Positions 47,901 to 59,333 of a stretch of DNA of 64,000 bases are shown in pieces; positions within the stretch are counted from its first letter, which is position 1; each line of letters begins with the position of its first letter. The DNA is taken from the NCBI GenBank assembly GCA_009617715.1, contig VTFK01000174.1, positions 1,104,756 through 1,168,755 on the forward strand, written 5' to 3'. This DNA is from Plectrocnemia conspersa. Taxonomy: Eukaryota > Arthropoda > Insecta > Trichoptera > Polycentropodidae. The notes below the pieces were generated by a model. It did not search any database and had not been told where the DNA came from. It saw only the letters and a program-made list of their open reading frames with translations. The position numbers and the translations under genes were made by a program.

Positions 47901-48461
47901 ACCTTATAAGAGGTTATTTTGATGCTGTAGTAATATAGTAATTAAAAATAAAATAAAAATATATCATCTTCCTTACATTCAATATAACGAATTTTCAGTA
48001 CACCAAAATTTATTCATTGGTTTCGTGAGCTTCGCTGTATTGAAATTTCATAGTACAATTTTTAATTTATTATTATCTAGCCAAGTTTTAAACCTATTCA
48101 TAAATGATATACAATATTTAGATTTATCATTAAATATCTAAGTTTCAATATAACGATAAAATCTAACGTTGTAAATCTAATAAATAATATAAAATGTTTT
48201 CTTCTGGAAATATTTAGTCAAGTTGTAAACCTATTTTCAAATGAATTGAAAATGTTAAGTAGTTTTTATAGATTGAACTATTTTGTCTATTATTCAAAAT
48301 CTTAAATAGTAATGACCAATTTGAACCATTAAATTTAAAAAAATATTTAAAAAAATCAGAACGAAGCAAAAATTATATTTAAAACCCAAAAAGTTGAGGG
48401 TCCGGTATTCGCACACTCGCTAGCTATCGGTACCTCACGATAGTGAGGTACCGACAGCTAG
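45000..48461 (+). mobile_element. Helitron-like element A, carrying gene-like segments
   Basis: The 5' end is TCTTATATATAATTGTTCTA preceded by host A. The 3' end has a 10-bp perfect hairpin (GGTACCTCAC 48,429-48,438, loop GATA, GTGAGGTACC 48,443-48,452), then GACAGCTAG ending at 48,461 with host T next. TC...hairpin...CTAG between A and T, without inverted repeats or target duplication, is the Helitron signature. The first 1.55 kb is about 90% alike with element B (52,450-54,055). The remaining 1.9 kb is unique AT-rich DNA with a second palindrome near 46,900-46,931. No Rep/helicase ORF is present, so it is non-autonomous. Element boundaries are inferred from the two copies. Confidence 0.65.
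45477..45724 (+). pseudogene. Tandem pair of captured exon-like segments in element A
   Basis: Two copies about 197 bases apart of a short exon-like unit that begins ATGAAATCTTCAAATTTTGA and ends at a GTGAGT donor. The second (45,674-45,723) reads MKSSNFEIPSPGSEAEK and is open to its donor. The first (from 45,477) has a stop (TAA) two codons before the donor. The GC-rich CCG-TCG-CCG-GGC-TCC core contrasts with the AT-rich surroundings. Upstream lie repeated GACCAAT boxes. It looks like the first coding exon of a host gene I cannot name. A further stretch on the minus strand (46,049-46,170) keeps 41 open codons in both elements. Confidence 0.5.
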
Positions 48462-48464
48462 TTC

Positions 48465-49062
48465 GATGTAAATTGTAAAAAATAACGTTCACACGCCAGA
48501 CAATCCTTGATAAATCGATGGCAGCGCCACAGCGGCAAGTATTGGAAGCACAATTATTTGAAAAATATTCAATTTTATTATACCTACAAATGTTTTTGTG
48601 CCAACCTCAAGAGATGTCGTTAGAGGTTTAATATTTCGTTGAAGCAATTTTTAACCTTGAAATATATGAAGCAACTGATACAAGGTGCGAAAGTCGATGA
48701 CGGCTAGGAACGTCATCAGCGCCTGAAGTTAATTTACCATTTGTCAAACGCGGTGGAAGGATCAATAAAATGTCTGGCTAACGACTTTAGCCAAATTGGT
48801 TGGTACATAACCACTTTTGTCTAAGAAACTGTATTAAGTTTCTAAGCCAATAATATATTAAATATATGTTTTCGTGGATTTCACAAATATGTGCATATTG
48901 AAAAAAGCACCTTTTCACTTTTTACAACAAATATTAAAATCGAACTCACTAATAATATGTAAGAACTACCGACAGATTGAATTGAAACGTTCCATAAACT
49001 TCTATTTTACTTTAGTGATATTTTTAAAGAAAACGTGGCTATTTTTTTGACCGAATACTTAC
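48465..49062. other. Interval downstream of UBE2G1 exon 4
   Basis: AT-rich. I looked here for the missing last UBE2G1 exon (expected EWRED...FKRKV) and did not find it. Confidence 0.5.
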
Positions 49063-49700
49063 GGCAGCATCGACGTTGGCCGGGCTCTCGTCGTTGGGGT
49101 CCGCCAGCATGGAAATTACGCTGATGAGGATGGTCTCGACGGTGTGCACGGGCAACCACCGCTCGGACGCCTTCGTACCCCCACTTGTCGTCGCCGGGCT
49201 CGTGCAGGATCGAGATGCAGACGTCCCCGTTCTTCTCGACTGAAATCGAATCGGATGAGCGGAGATTCGAGGGAGAATAGTCGCCGGAGTCGTGGCAATA
49301 CTCACTGTTGGGGTGCCAGATCTCGGTGACGAATTTCATCCTGGGCGGCCTAAGCGGGTACTCCTTGGGGAAGTGCAGGTGCGCCTTGAAGAAGCCCCCT
49401 TCGCTGAGGAGAAAAGAGAGAGGGAGGCGTAGAGAGAGGGAGAGAGAGACGGCGAGAGACGGGCGAAAGGGTGGCGGGGTACTCACTAGAGCGTGTCCGG
49501 CGGACCTATGATGAGGACCTCCCATTTGTAGATGTCCTTGTCGTCTATGAGTCCGGCGGAGAAGCCCTCGACGGCGTTCTTGTTGAGCTCTGCGAAAGAA
49601 AGGCACACGTGTCGGCGGATAAAGGCGCGGGGCGGTAAAAAGGGCGAAACGCACCGGCGAGCTGCTTCTTCAGCAGCAGCGAAGACTGCGGCTCGGCCAT
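49063..49700 (-). CDS. UBE2G1: UBE2G1-type ubiquitin-conjugating enzyme E2 (last exon not found)
   Basis: Exons on the minus strand: 49700-49655, 49589-49487, 49403-49306 and 49239-49063. The start is [15 protein letters not shown]. The UBC fold shows [38 protein letters not shown] and the active-site Cys in [20 protein letters not shown], with the acidic loop typical of the UBE2G/Ubc7 group. UBE2G1 is a K48-linkage E2 used with cullin-RING ligases and in ER-associated degradation. The frame breaks at about 49,171-49,174: two bases seem missing after YE, and beyond it the other frame gives [20 protein letters not shown] and [11 protein letters not shown]. Adding two bases restores the exon-end phase. 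The final exon (about 35 residues in relatives) is not visible within the window, so the gene is incomplete here. Confidence 0.9.
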
Positions 49701-49867
49701 GGGCGGAAAGAAGCACCCGCCTGACGGCTACTGCCGCGGCTCGTTCGCTGCTCGCCGTCTCGCTCTCTCGCTCTCCCGTCTCTCGCTTCTCGTCTCGCGC
49801 GCGACGACGCGCGCCCGCCTTGGCGCTAACTTCGCCCCGCAGAAGCGAACCTTAGCTCCTACGCATT

Positions 49868-50400
49868 TCATTATTTATTAATTTATTTAACCGATATAGC
49901 TAAATTTTACACTAAGCAAATTTTAACTTAACATACATATAATACATAAACAGAAAATAAAAAAATAACTTTATTATTATAATTCATTTCTTAATGCGCA
50001 AAGGTGTTTCTTTATTCCATTTAGGTAATACGTTACATTTTTATTTTTGCAGATTGTCCTAGGAATATTATTATACAAATTCACACCTCCGTACATTATT
50101 CCCCTGGCCGTACTCGTTTGGTTATACCCAACAATCCCTTAATTGTCCCTATTTCTAGTATTAAATCTATGTACGTCTTTATTTCTTATTAAATGTTAAA
50201 TTATTAAACATTAATTTTCAATATTTCTTGAACATTTAGCAATTCCATGCTTCTACAACTAGTAAATCTATTTTTATATAAAACTACTCATTGCTCTATT
50301 TTGTAATTTTTGCGACATCATTTTTTGAACAGTAGTTGCACAATAATTTATACTTTACATATTTTTTCCTCCTAGATAATACATCTATTTTTCCACTATT
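49868..50400 (-). mobile_element. Jockey/CR1-like LINE 3' end, copy 1
   Basis: Similar to 54,293-54,900 over several hundred bases in the same orientation. On the minus strand, degenerate frames read RNRDNLRIV...VRGQ and NKIKKHLRALRNQL, resembling the C-terminus of Jockey/CR1-clade ORF2, followed by an AATAAATTAATAAATAA-type tail at the low-coordinate side. It is 5'-truncated, as usual for LINEs. Confidence 0.65.
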
Positions 50401-52449
50401 TTTTTAATATTGTTTCTTAAAATTAAATCGTTTTATACAATTAATCCTAAATATTTTATATTATCAACTAAATTTCAATAATAGAGTTATCTGTAACTAT
50501 TTTTATATTATTATTATAATATATTTTCATAATTAATATCCACACATTAAGTTTTATTATCATTTAGTTTACCCCTCTTTATATTATACATACTTGCTGC
50601 GTTATTTATGTTATATACAATTTCTTTAACATTATCACCTGTACATACATATAATTTTTCTCATTATCCCTTTTAATATTTAAAAATTTTGTATAATAAT
50701 ATTATTTAATATAATAGTAAGCGTAAATGGTGATGGGTAGCAATTAGACCCCCTGCAGTGGTATAGTTTAGTTTACATATTATTTATGAAAGTGAACAGT
50801 GCACAAGATACCACCGCCGCTATCTTCCGTCGAAGACCACAAAAACAATCTGCTATCCGCCGCCGTCACGTTAGTGTTACCAGAGTGCCGCTAAGTTTTG
50901 GCCATTATAAAATAAATACATATATAAATAGGCCCCCACACGAGTATATTTGTTATGTTACAAAGATTGGAAATACTAATTGAAAAATGAAAATTGAATT
51001 AAGTTCAAATACACTAATGTTACAAAAAACACATGTAAATTTAAATAAAATACATGAAGTATCTTAAACTTTAAATAAATACAAAGTTTAATTTTAATTA
51101 TACTTGCTGCCGAAGTGACTGCAAATCAATACAATGGCATATTTACGCACGGCGGGGGAAGCGCCGCTCGCCTCGGACCCCCTAGTTAGTGACCCCGAAG
51201 GGTCCTAGCATTTTTTAGAAATATATTTTTGATGAATTATTATATTTGTAGCCTTGACCTTGGTTCGATTTATTGTTTCTTCTAAATATCGCAGTGACAA
51301 TAAAAGTCAATGGAGCGCTTATGCGCACAAGTGTATATGTATTTCTGAGAATGTATGCGAATGCACTGTTTTCATCTTCATTCGGTAACGAAATATTTTT
51401 AGTCCGTAAAACGACCGTTGAAAATCATTGATTTAAATCAGTCTAAATCAGACATTCTTTGCGAAGCTTACGTGCGGAAGTTTTTTGGAAAATTTGTGTA
51501 TTTTCTATTAAATTTGTATTCCACGTTCGAGTCATACTCTTAATTTTGTTGGGAATTGCGTTGCGAATGCTTGTTTAAAAGCAGTACTTTATTTCTAATT
51601 TGTTCAAAACATTTATTTTTGTTCATTCGTTTCTAACAAAGAGGAACTTCGTAATATTTTATGTATGATATATAATGCAATATAAAAATATTTATTTTAA
51701 TTATAAAATAGTTTGTGTATAATAGAGAAAAGAAAGAAGGGAAGTTTGTAACCAGGCTCTAAATGTTTATATATTTATAGGGTCTTACTGAATTTTTTAA
51801 CGCCTCAGCTGCTAGCGTAGTAAATCTGCTACTGAGTCAATATTATCAAATAATATTACCATAATTCATAAGTCGTATTAATTTTAATGAGAATAAAAAT
51901 TTAATATCATTCAAGCGAATGCCCCCCCTCCTCCCCAAATTATGTCCCTGCGCAAGAGTTTGTTTTGGGGCAAAAACGAACGGAACGTATTCGAGCGGAC
52001 AAAGAAGAGCAAGCTAATACTTTGAATATACTTTGTTTAATTGCAGAGTTTTTGTATCCGTTATAATATTATATAATTAATATTTAATTGTACTGTGATA
52101 TCGTATTACTAATCAATATTTGAATGTATACTTTTTATAGTAATACATAGTGTATTTCGAGAATGTATTACTAACCTTAATATGCGCAAGTACACTTTGC
52201 AATTAAACAAAGTTAAACTAATTGGCAATTTAAAACTTAATTAAACATCTCGATATCTCAAGGAAACGAGTTTACGACTTATTAACATTTTGAACGGCAA
52301 AAAAGCTGTGAAAATGTGCATCGCAAATGCTGTTAGAAAAAAACTTCTATGCGAACAGACGGAAAAATCTCACGCGTTTGTGAAGAAAATCTACAGCAAA
52401 ATCCTCGACAATAAATCGACGATTATTTTATTTTAAATAATTTGCGTTA
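50401..52449. other. Intergenic, no gene identified
   Basis: AT-rich. A 60-codon open stretch near 52,260-52,435 (plus strand, ending TAA) and a GC-richer patch at 51,150-51,210 are visible but carry no motif I recognise. Confidence 0.5.
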
Positions 52450-54086
52450 TCTTATATATAATTGTTCTAAGCCGCTTCCGCCGTCGCTTCCATTTCCGGA
52501 TGCGCATAACTTTAAATGAAACATTCTCCGTTCAATTCTCTACTCTGTAAATCGTATCGATTTGAATGAACGGTGTATAATACACGTAAACAAAGGAAAT
52601 ATATTTAATTATAATAATAAATAATAATAAAAATTTAATTTGCTTTGTTGCTTTCCGAGGCGCCGGTAATGCGTTCTGTTGTTTCGACCAATGAAAAATA
52701 AGCATTCAAATATAAAACAAGATGGCCGACAGTACCTTGACAACAGTTTTAAATAATTATAATTTTGCTACGCGACAATAATTTTCATTAATTCGTCATT
52801 TGACTGAATATAAATAATCGGATTGCAAATTAACTAGGTGTGTTATATAACCATGAAAATTAAATACGTACACAATGTGTTGAGGATTAGAAAAATACAT
52901 TAATTAAACTAGACAAACAATCGTAAAATAATTTTCTTAATGAAATCTTCAAATTTTGAATTCCAGGCGACGGGCTCCGAGGCCGAAAAGTGAGTTTTTC
53001 CTTTTATAAATAATCGGATTGCAAATTAACTAGGTGTGCTATAACTATGAAAATTAAATATATACGTAATGTGTTTAGGATAAGAAGAATACATTGATTA
53101 AATTAGATAAACAATCATAAAACAATCTTCGAAATGAAATCATCAAACTTTGAATTCCCGTCGCCAGGCTCCGAGGTCGAAAAGTGAGTTTTTCCTTTTA
53201 TATTACATACCATTATCATTGCTTCTTATTTTATGCACATATACATTGATTTTAAGAATTGCAAATAAACCAACATGTTTTAAAAATGAACGTAATATAT
53301 CTTTGGTATGTATGAGGATTGAAAGTTAATGTCGATCAAATCGGCGCTGTCGCAGTGGGAATGCTATATATGTATATCAGCCAACGGACAGCTTATAAAT
53401 GTGTAGTTTCTTGAATGTTATCTAATAAACGACATTTTACAATGATTTTAAATATGTGATTGCATACCTGGAATAATCGATAACCAAAATATGTAAGAGT
53501 GGGCTATTTTTAATTCCGATGTGGCAAAATATGTATACGTCATGGTTTTTAATCAATTTTTGTTCTGTGCCATCATTCCTCTTTCGGAATAGCCAAATTC
53601 AAAATATTCAATTACATCAAACTTATGTAGTATGTTCTTTATAAAAAGATAATACTTGCTGACAGTGACTTCAACGTGAGAAGATTCACTTTGTTTATAT
53701 ATACCAGGTCATCAAATTGTTCCATCATTACTTCTGAAAAATAATTAAAAACAATTAGACCTTTATCAAGAGTTAAACATTGAACACATTATTACTACTA
53801 ATATAATCCATAAATTCAATTTAAATAACAACCGAAGAGCAAAATTGCCGGAAGTTACTGTAGAGGATTAAACACGTAGATTGGCATCTCTTCATCTTCT
53901 TCAAAATTGTCGCAACATGTCATATATTAATTGTTTGCCATACGTAAATGTTATTAGATCTATCATTGCTTCTAAAAATTAACTCTAAACGATACTATAT
54001 AGTGGGTAAAACTATATACTTTTTGTTTACACTAATACGAGATTTTTATTATTACTAGCTCACGATAGTGAGGTACCGACAGCTAG
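52450..54086 (+). mobile_element. Helitron-like element B (internally shorter copy)
   Basis: It starts with the same TCTTATATATAATTGTTCTA as element A, preceded by host A. It ends CTCACGATAGTGAGGTACCG then ACAGCTAG at 54,086, followed by host T. Relative to element A, the left arm of the terminal hairpin is partly deleted and about 1.9 kb of interior is absent. It contains the same promoter-like CCAAT boxes, the tandem exon-like pair and the conserved minus-strand stretches. It is non-autonomous. Confidence 0.65.
52940..53184 (+). pseudogene. Tandem pair of captured exon-like segments in element B
   Basis: Two units begin at ATG 52,940 and ATG 53,134, 194 bases apart, each ending at a GTGAGT donor. 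The second reads MKSSNFEFPSPGSEVEK; the first keeps the frame with FQATGSEAEK. Three of the four copies in the window are open from ATG to donor. This is unexpected for random drift, but short length limits the inference. Confidence 0.5.
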
Positions 54087-54292
54087 TAAATATAATTATA
54101 TGCAATGGAGTGGTGAAAATGATGGATAATGCTTTTGGTGAGGATGCTATGTCTAATCGAAAGGAATTTGTGAATGGTACAAACGTTTCCCAGAAGTTCA
54201 TTAAGACAAAAGATCAAAGATATCAAGAGAGTTTCGCCATAAAATGCGGCGCCCCTGTGCGCAGAGGCCCCACTACACCGCTGGTTATACAT

Positions 54293-54900
54293 ATTTATTA
54301 ATTTATTTAGATAATATAGCTAATTTTTACACAAAACAAATTTTAACTAAACATACATATAATACATAAACAGAAAATAAAAAAATACTTATTATTATAA
54401 TTGATTTCTTAATGCACGAAGGTGTTTCTTTATTTTGTTTAGGAAACCCACTACATTTTTATTTTTGCGGATTGTCTTAAGAATATTATTATACAAATTC
54501 ACATCTTCGTTCATAATTGACCCCTGACCGTACTCGTTTTCTTATACTTAACTATCCTTAAATTGTCTCTATTTCGAGTATTTAATCTGTTAACAATTTT
54601 ATTTCTTATTAAATACTTATTAAAATACTCTGGTAACATATTATTTTCTAACTTTTACAGAAATATTAAAACATTCATCTTCAATATTTCATGAACATTT
54701 AACCATTCCAATATATCAATCATACTTCTACAACTAATAAATCTATTTTATTTTAAAAGTACTTTCATTGCCCTATTTGCAATTTTTGCAACATCATTTT
54801 ATCTAATTTATTAAACATATCTAATATTGTTACACAATAATTAAAATTGGGCAATATATTTTTTTTTGTGTTTATATTTTTCATCCTGGATAATGTGCTA
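54293..54900 (-). mobile_element. Jockey/CR1-like LINE 3' end, copy 2
   Basis: Second copy of the family at 49,868. The minus strand reads NTRNRDNLRIVKYKKT and, downstream, TIRKNKNVVGFLNKIKKHLR, followed by the same A/T-rich tail. It inserted about 200 bases after the end of Helitron-like element B. Confidence 0.65.
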
Positions 54901-57059
54901 TTTTTTTTTTAATATGTGTAAAACAATTATAATAATAAAAAATATACTTACTCATTAATCTTGCAATGGTATCGAGTGATATTTTATATTATCGATAGAA
55001 TTCTTAGTTTTGCATCTAAAATATAAGGATAAGTTTCAGGACATCTGCGTAGCGTCGTATCATTCGTAGTTACGTTAGTTCTATAACACTTATATTTTGC
55101 ATATCTTATTCATCCGAGTGTTATGATTACGTTGTTTACATCGATTATTATCGATCATTATTATTATTTAGTGGAAGTATGAGTCCTGCGCATATTTTTT
55201 TATGTAGGAAACCGCATGAATCATTTTCCATACTAGGAAATTCGACGTGCGGAGTCAGATTAATCGAGCCACAAAATATAATACGTTCGTATAAATATGC
55301 AGTTCTCGAACATAGAGGTGCGTCATCGTTCACAAAAATGGAGAACAAACTTGTTTACCGACAAAAGCTTCGCTCGGGAAGTCGACGTCACTTGCTAAAC
55401 CAAACGACATATTATCTAAAACTTGTTCGCAATCGCGTCGTTCGTTATGTAAAAAAATATCTGTTTTTTTCGCGTGGGATCGAGATATTGTTTTATTGCA
55501 AGAGATTCTCGTTCGATAGAAGCGTCCTCGTCCTCCATTTTGCGTGGAAAGTAGGCACACGAGTCGAGAGACAAAGGCCCCGGAGGGCATTGTAGTGTTT
55601 ATCGATCGCTCTGGCGAAAGTTAGTAATTACCCAATTACGCTCACGTGCGAGCGATGCACATTTTTTATTCGATTCGTGCCACAAAAAGGTAAAAAAACT
55701 ATTTCGTTTGGAATGTGATTCATTTTTTGTCCCGAACGTTGTTTAGAAAGACTCGACGACGGCGGCGGTAATTTGCATCCGGAATTATGTACATTTATCA
55801 TTTATGAATATGTTTGAAGTTTTGTAACAATCTCCACGCTTTCTCGACAAATCGGCAATTGAATTGCTCCCGTTAAATCGTGGTTTCAAAACATATGGGT
55901 CGCGAGCCAAACTACAACATTATTTGTATTTGGGCTCGCGTGTGCATTTTTAATATCACACAGCACTCCGTACCATACGGTCCGTCAAGGCACTGATAAT
56001 ATTGATTATCACCTGAGCTGCAGCGAACTCGTAGCGATAATAATCTATAAGCGATCATGCCAATAAGTTGATAAAAAACTGAAAGCTTGAGTTACTGTAA
56101 AATGAGATAATAAATCCCAGAAACTTTTACAACAACGATACCCAAAATAACATCATAATATTGGTGACATCAGTGAGAAAATAAAATTAAGAAACATTTA
56201 TTTTTTTAAGAAATTCTTGATATGAATATTAAAAAAATATTAGTATACGAGATGGATAATGATATTAAAATTTGAGAAATAATATCAAACTAATTAATGT
56301 ATAATGAAGGTATTATACGAAACAGATGACAAGAATCAACGGCGTTAACGATACCAAAAGTGAACGGTACAAGAAAATGTGGAGAAATGAGACCATTAAA
56401 TATGCTATCAACAGATTGAATAACTTTAAAATTCTGACAACAGTTCAATCAGGATTCCGAATGTGACAGCCATACAACTTATTCGATTTAAATGGATAGA
56501 CATAAAATAATCGGTGCGGTGTTTCTATTTGTAACAATATAAACATGTGATTCAAAGGGAAAGTATTATATAAAGAAAACATAAAGGAAAAGATAATATA
56601 TAAATTAAATTCTCCTGGAGTACAGCAGTGTTTTAAGTGAAATCCATTATTATTTATATTATTTATTATATATATGTACATACATTATTGTATTATATAT
56701 AAATTATATTGTAAAGGATATGTATCATATTATGCAGATGAGGCTTGTATGAGATATGTTTCATATATTATATGTATATATATAAACGATATTGTAGAGG
56801 ATATGTACCATATTATGTGGGTGAGACTTTAAAATAATATTAAGATATAATAAACATGTAGTTCAAGGAAAAAAAATTGAATATAAGCTTCAAAAAATAA
56901 CATAATATTATTGTATAGTGAAAAGAGTATTGGAAAAGATGTCTCGTTTTAGGTATTTTTTTAGGATAGATACTTATTCTATGACGCGACTTTAGTATCA
57001 ATCGACTTTCACTAGAAGAACCCAAAATCACTCTTAACCAAAATGTTCATCGTTATGTT
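54901..57059. other. Intergenic, no gene identified
   Basis: A moderately GC-balanced tract at 55,150-55,950 contains a 138-codon open frame (55,179-55,595) without recognisable domain or splice context; the remainder is AT-rich. I cannot support a gene. Confidence 0.5.
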
Positions 57060-57560
57060 TTATTTAATAGTTTTTGAGAACATGATAACTACCTTCATTT
57101 TATTCAAATCAACATAAACCTTTTTTTAAAAGAGGTCTTATAAATATCTCGGCTAAATTCATTAGTCAGCTTGAACCGCAATCTTGTATCAAAATAACAG
57201 CTATTTAAAAAAATAAAACATGCTTTAAAAAAATTGTGAGGTTAAAAACGTTTTATAAAATAAATTGCAACAATTTTTTTTATACATTTTTTGGTCATTT
57301 TTGTGTCACAATGATGCCATTAGTTTTAATCAGATCGCAATGATTTTTTTCTTAAAAATATACCTTGTAAATATCTCAATTATGTTGATCAGTTATTTCT
57401 TTTCAAAATAGCGGCTTAGTTAGCTAAATTTTTTTAATGTCAGTTGTACACAATATAACGGTTTTTGAGAACACGATAACTGCCACAGTTTTAATCATAT
57501 CAACATACTTTTCTTATAAATATCTCAGCTAAATTCGTTAACATGACTGATACGGCATAT
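57060..57560. repeat. Degenerate tandem repeat, left block
   Basis: A unit of roughly 150-220 bases recurs: TAAATATCTCGGCTAAATTC, then an AACCGC..TTTTGT..CAAAATA block, then GGTTTTTGAGAACATGATAA. Copies of the TAAATATCTC word occur near 57,141, 57,368 and 57,518. The series resumes near 58,284 and 58,453 after a LINE relic. Confidence 0.6.
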
Positions 57561-57599
57561 TGATTTATTAAAAAAAATCGTAACCCAAGTAAAAAAACG

Positions 57600-58115
57600 A
57601 CTTCCTAATCGCAAAGCCCCCGGAAATGACTCTATTCCCACAGTCTTTAAATACTTCCACCAATTTCCATCGATTACTTTCTAAATATTATAAATTCGTC
57701 TTTTGTTTGTTTATATTTTCCATCCGCGTGGAAGCAAGCAGACGCACTAGTTATTCTAAAACCGGGTACGGACCCTACGCTTCCTTCGAGCTATCGACCT
57801 ATAAGTTTACAAAAATCTACGAAAAAATAATTCAAAATTTAGTTCTAGAACATGTAAATAATAATAATTTCTTATCCGATGAGCAATTTCTTTTTAGTGA
57901 AATATATTTAAAAGGGCTTTGTCAGAAAAGTTTTTGGACATTGCTAAAGCTTTTGATTGCATTTGGCACGCATACATTTATAAGCTAACTAAATTAAATT
58001 TTCCAGTAGCTTTAGTTAAATTAATAAACACGTTTTTAAGCGGTAGAATCTTTCCAATTAAAATCGAAAATTATTCGTCAACTTTCAGAACCTTATCCGC
58101 TGGAGTCAGTCAAAG
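57600..58115 (+). mobile_element. Jockey-clade LINE reverse-transcriptase relic
   Basis: Across frameshifts the plus strand reads RKAPGNDSIP (KSPGxDGI-type box) near 57,611-57,640, SAWKQADALVILKPG near 57,725-57,770, SSYRPISL near 57,785-57,810, then DIAKAFDCIWH near 57,937-57,970 (first catalytic-Asp region) and GVSQ near 58,100. The order is that of Jockey-like ORF2 palm motifs. The frames are broken, so it is inactive. It interrupts the degenerate tandem repeat. Confidence 0.75.
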
Positions 58116-58259
58116 TAAAATGCACTTAATTAAATACTCTGTAAAGAGCGTTCATAATTTTATATATATATATTTACGTATTCTTAAATATGCATGTATT
58201 GTATATAAATAATCTATGATCAAATTTGTTGCTTAAAATTTTCGTTTGCGCAATAATCA

Positions 58260-58530
58260 TAAATAAAATAAAAATAGATCCTGTAAATATCTCGGCTAAA
58301 CAAACTGAACCGCCGTTTTGTTTCAGAATAGCGGTTATTAAACAAAATATTACAAATTAAAATTTAATTTAAAAAAGGTTTTTTAATGTCATATACATTT
58401 TAAATGATATAACGGTTTTTAAGCACATGATATTGCTATAATACTTTTATAATAAATATCTCGATTAAGCTTTATGCGCCATTTTATTTTAAAATTACAG
58501 TTATTAAAAAATATTTTATAATTCATATTA
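58260..58530. repeat. Degenerate tandem repeat, right block
   Basis: It continues the repeat of 57,060-57,560 on the other side of the LINE relic: TGTAAATATCTCGGCTAAAC near 58,282, then AATAAATATCTCGATTAAGC near 58,451. Confidence 0.55.
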
Positions 58531-59267
58531 ACCCTTTAAGCCCCAGGTACTAATTAGTGAGTCATATGTTATTTCTCTACACGCGTCGGTATCTTTTTCT
58601 AAAAATAATTATAAAATACTTAGTTTACTGATAATTTAAGTTAGTACAATAATCTTTACTAATTAATTTATGTATTTAAAAAAAATAATCAACAAATGAC
58701 TCACCGGTGAGTGGTCAAACTTTTTAACACATATTATATTCAGAAATTAATAAAATTGTTGTTCCCGGTCGACTCGGGGAATGCAGAGGGTGCATAGTAT
58801 TCGGGCTCAAGCAATGCAAGAAGACCAAAAAAAAAATTTTTTTAGGAGACTTTCTGAATTGACTATGTATGATACATATAACGTTTCAGTGAAAACGAGT
58901 GCAGTGATTACATAGGTATAGGACGACACTGCGGCTTCTCGCGTATAATTATGGCTTTCCATTTAGAAACTCGGACAAATCGTCGCGAACGAACCGCAAG
59001 CGCCGCGATTGTCTTCGATTCTCGCATCTTTTTTTAACGGCCCGACCTCGTTCTCGCCTATGAATTACCTAAAAACGGCAAGGTTGCGCTGAAAAGATCG
59101 GATGCGTCGAAACCGGTTCCGGGATTACGATCGCGAGCTAAAGAGGCGAGGAGCTAAGAAAGCCGTCGAAATCTCGTTACGATTTACCGTTCGTAGGTCT
59201 TCGCTCGCGGCCTCGTTTCGCTTCGCCGACCTCTAATCGAATGCAAACGCTAGTTTTGTCGATTCGG
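58531..59267. other. Region 3' of the LPMO gene
   Basis: From about 58,930 the composition becomes GC-balanced and CpG-rich (many CGCG, TCGA words) up to the LPMO stop, as in gene-associated DNA. It may be distal 3' UTR or the promoter of an unseen gene. I see no exon. Confidence 0.4.
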
Positions 59268-59273
59268 TTTTAT
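59268..59273 (-). terminator. Poly(A) signal of the LPMO gene
   Basis: AATAAA on the minus strand, 61 bases past the LPMO stop codon. Confidence 0.6.
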
Positions 59274-59333
59274 TCGAACGAATCTCTACACTTACAGCTT
59301 AAAATAGGTACAATAAATATAGGTAGTATTGAA

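Noticed and set aside
55179..55595. 138-codon ORF in a GC-balanced tract
   Set aside because: No recognisable domain, no neighbouring exons; an overlapping antisense ORF of similar quality argues for chance.
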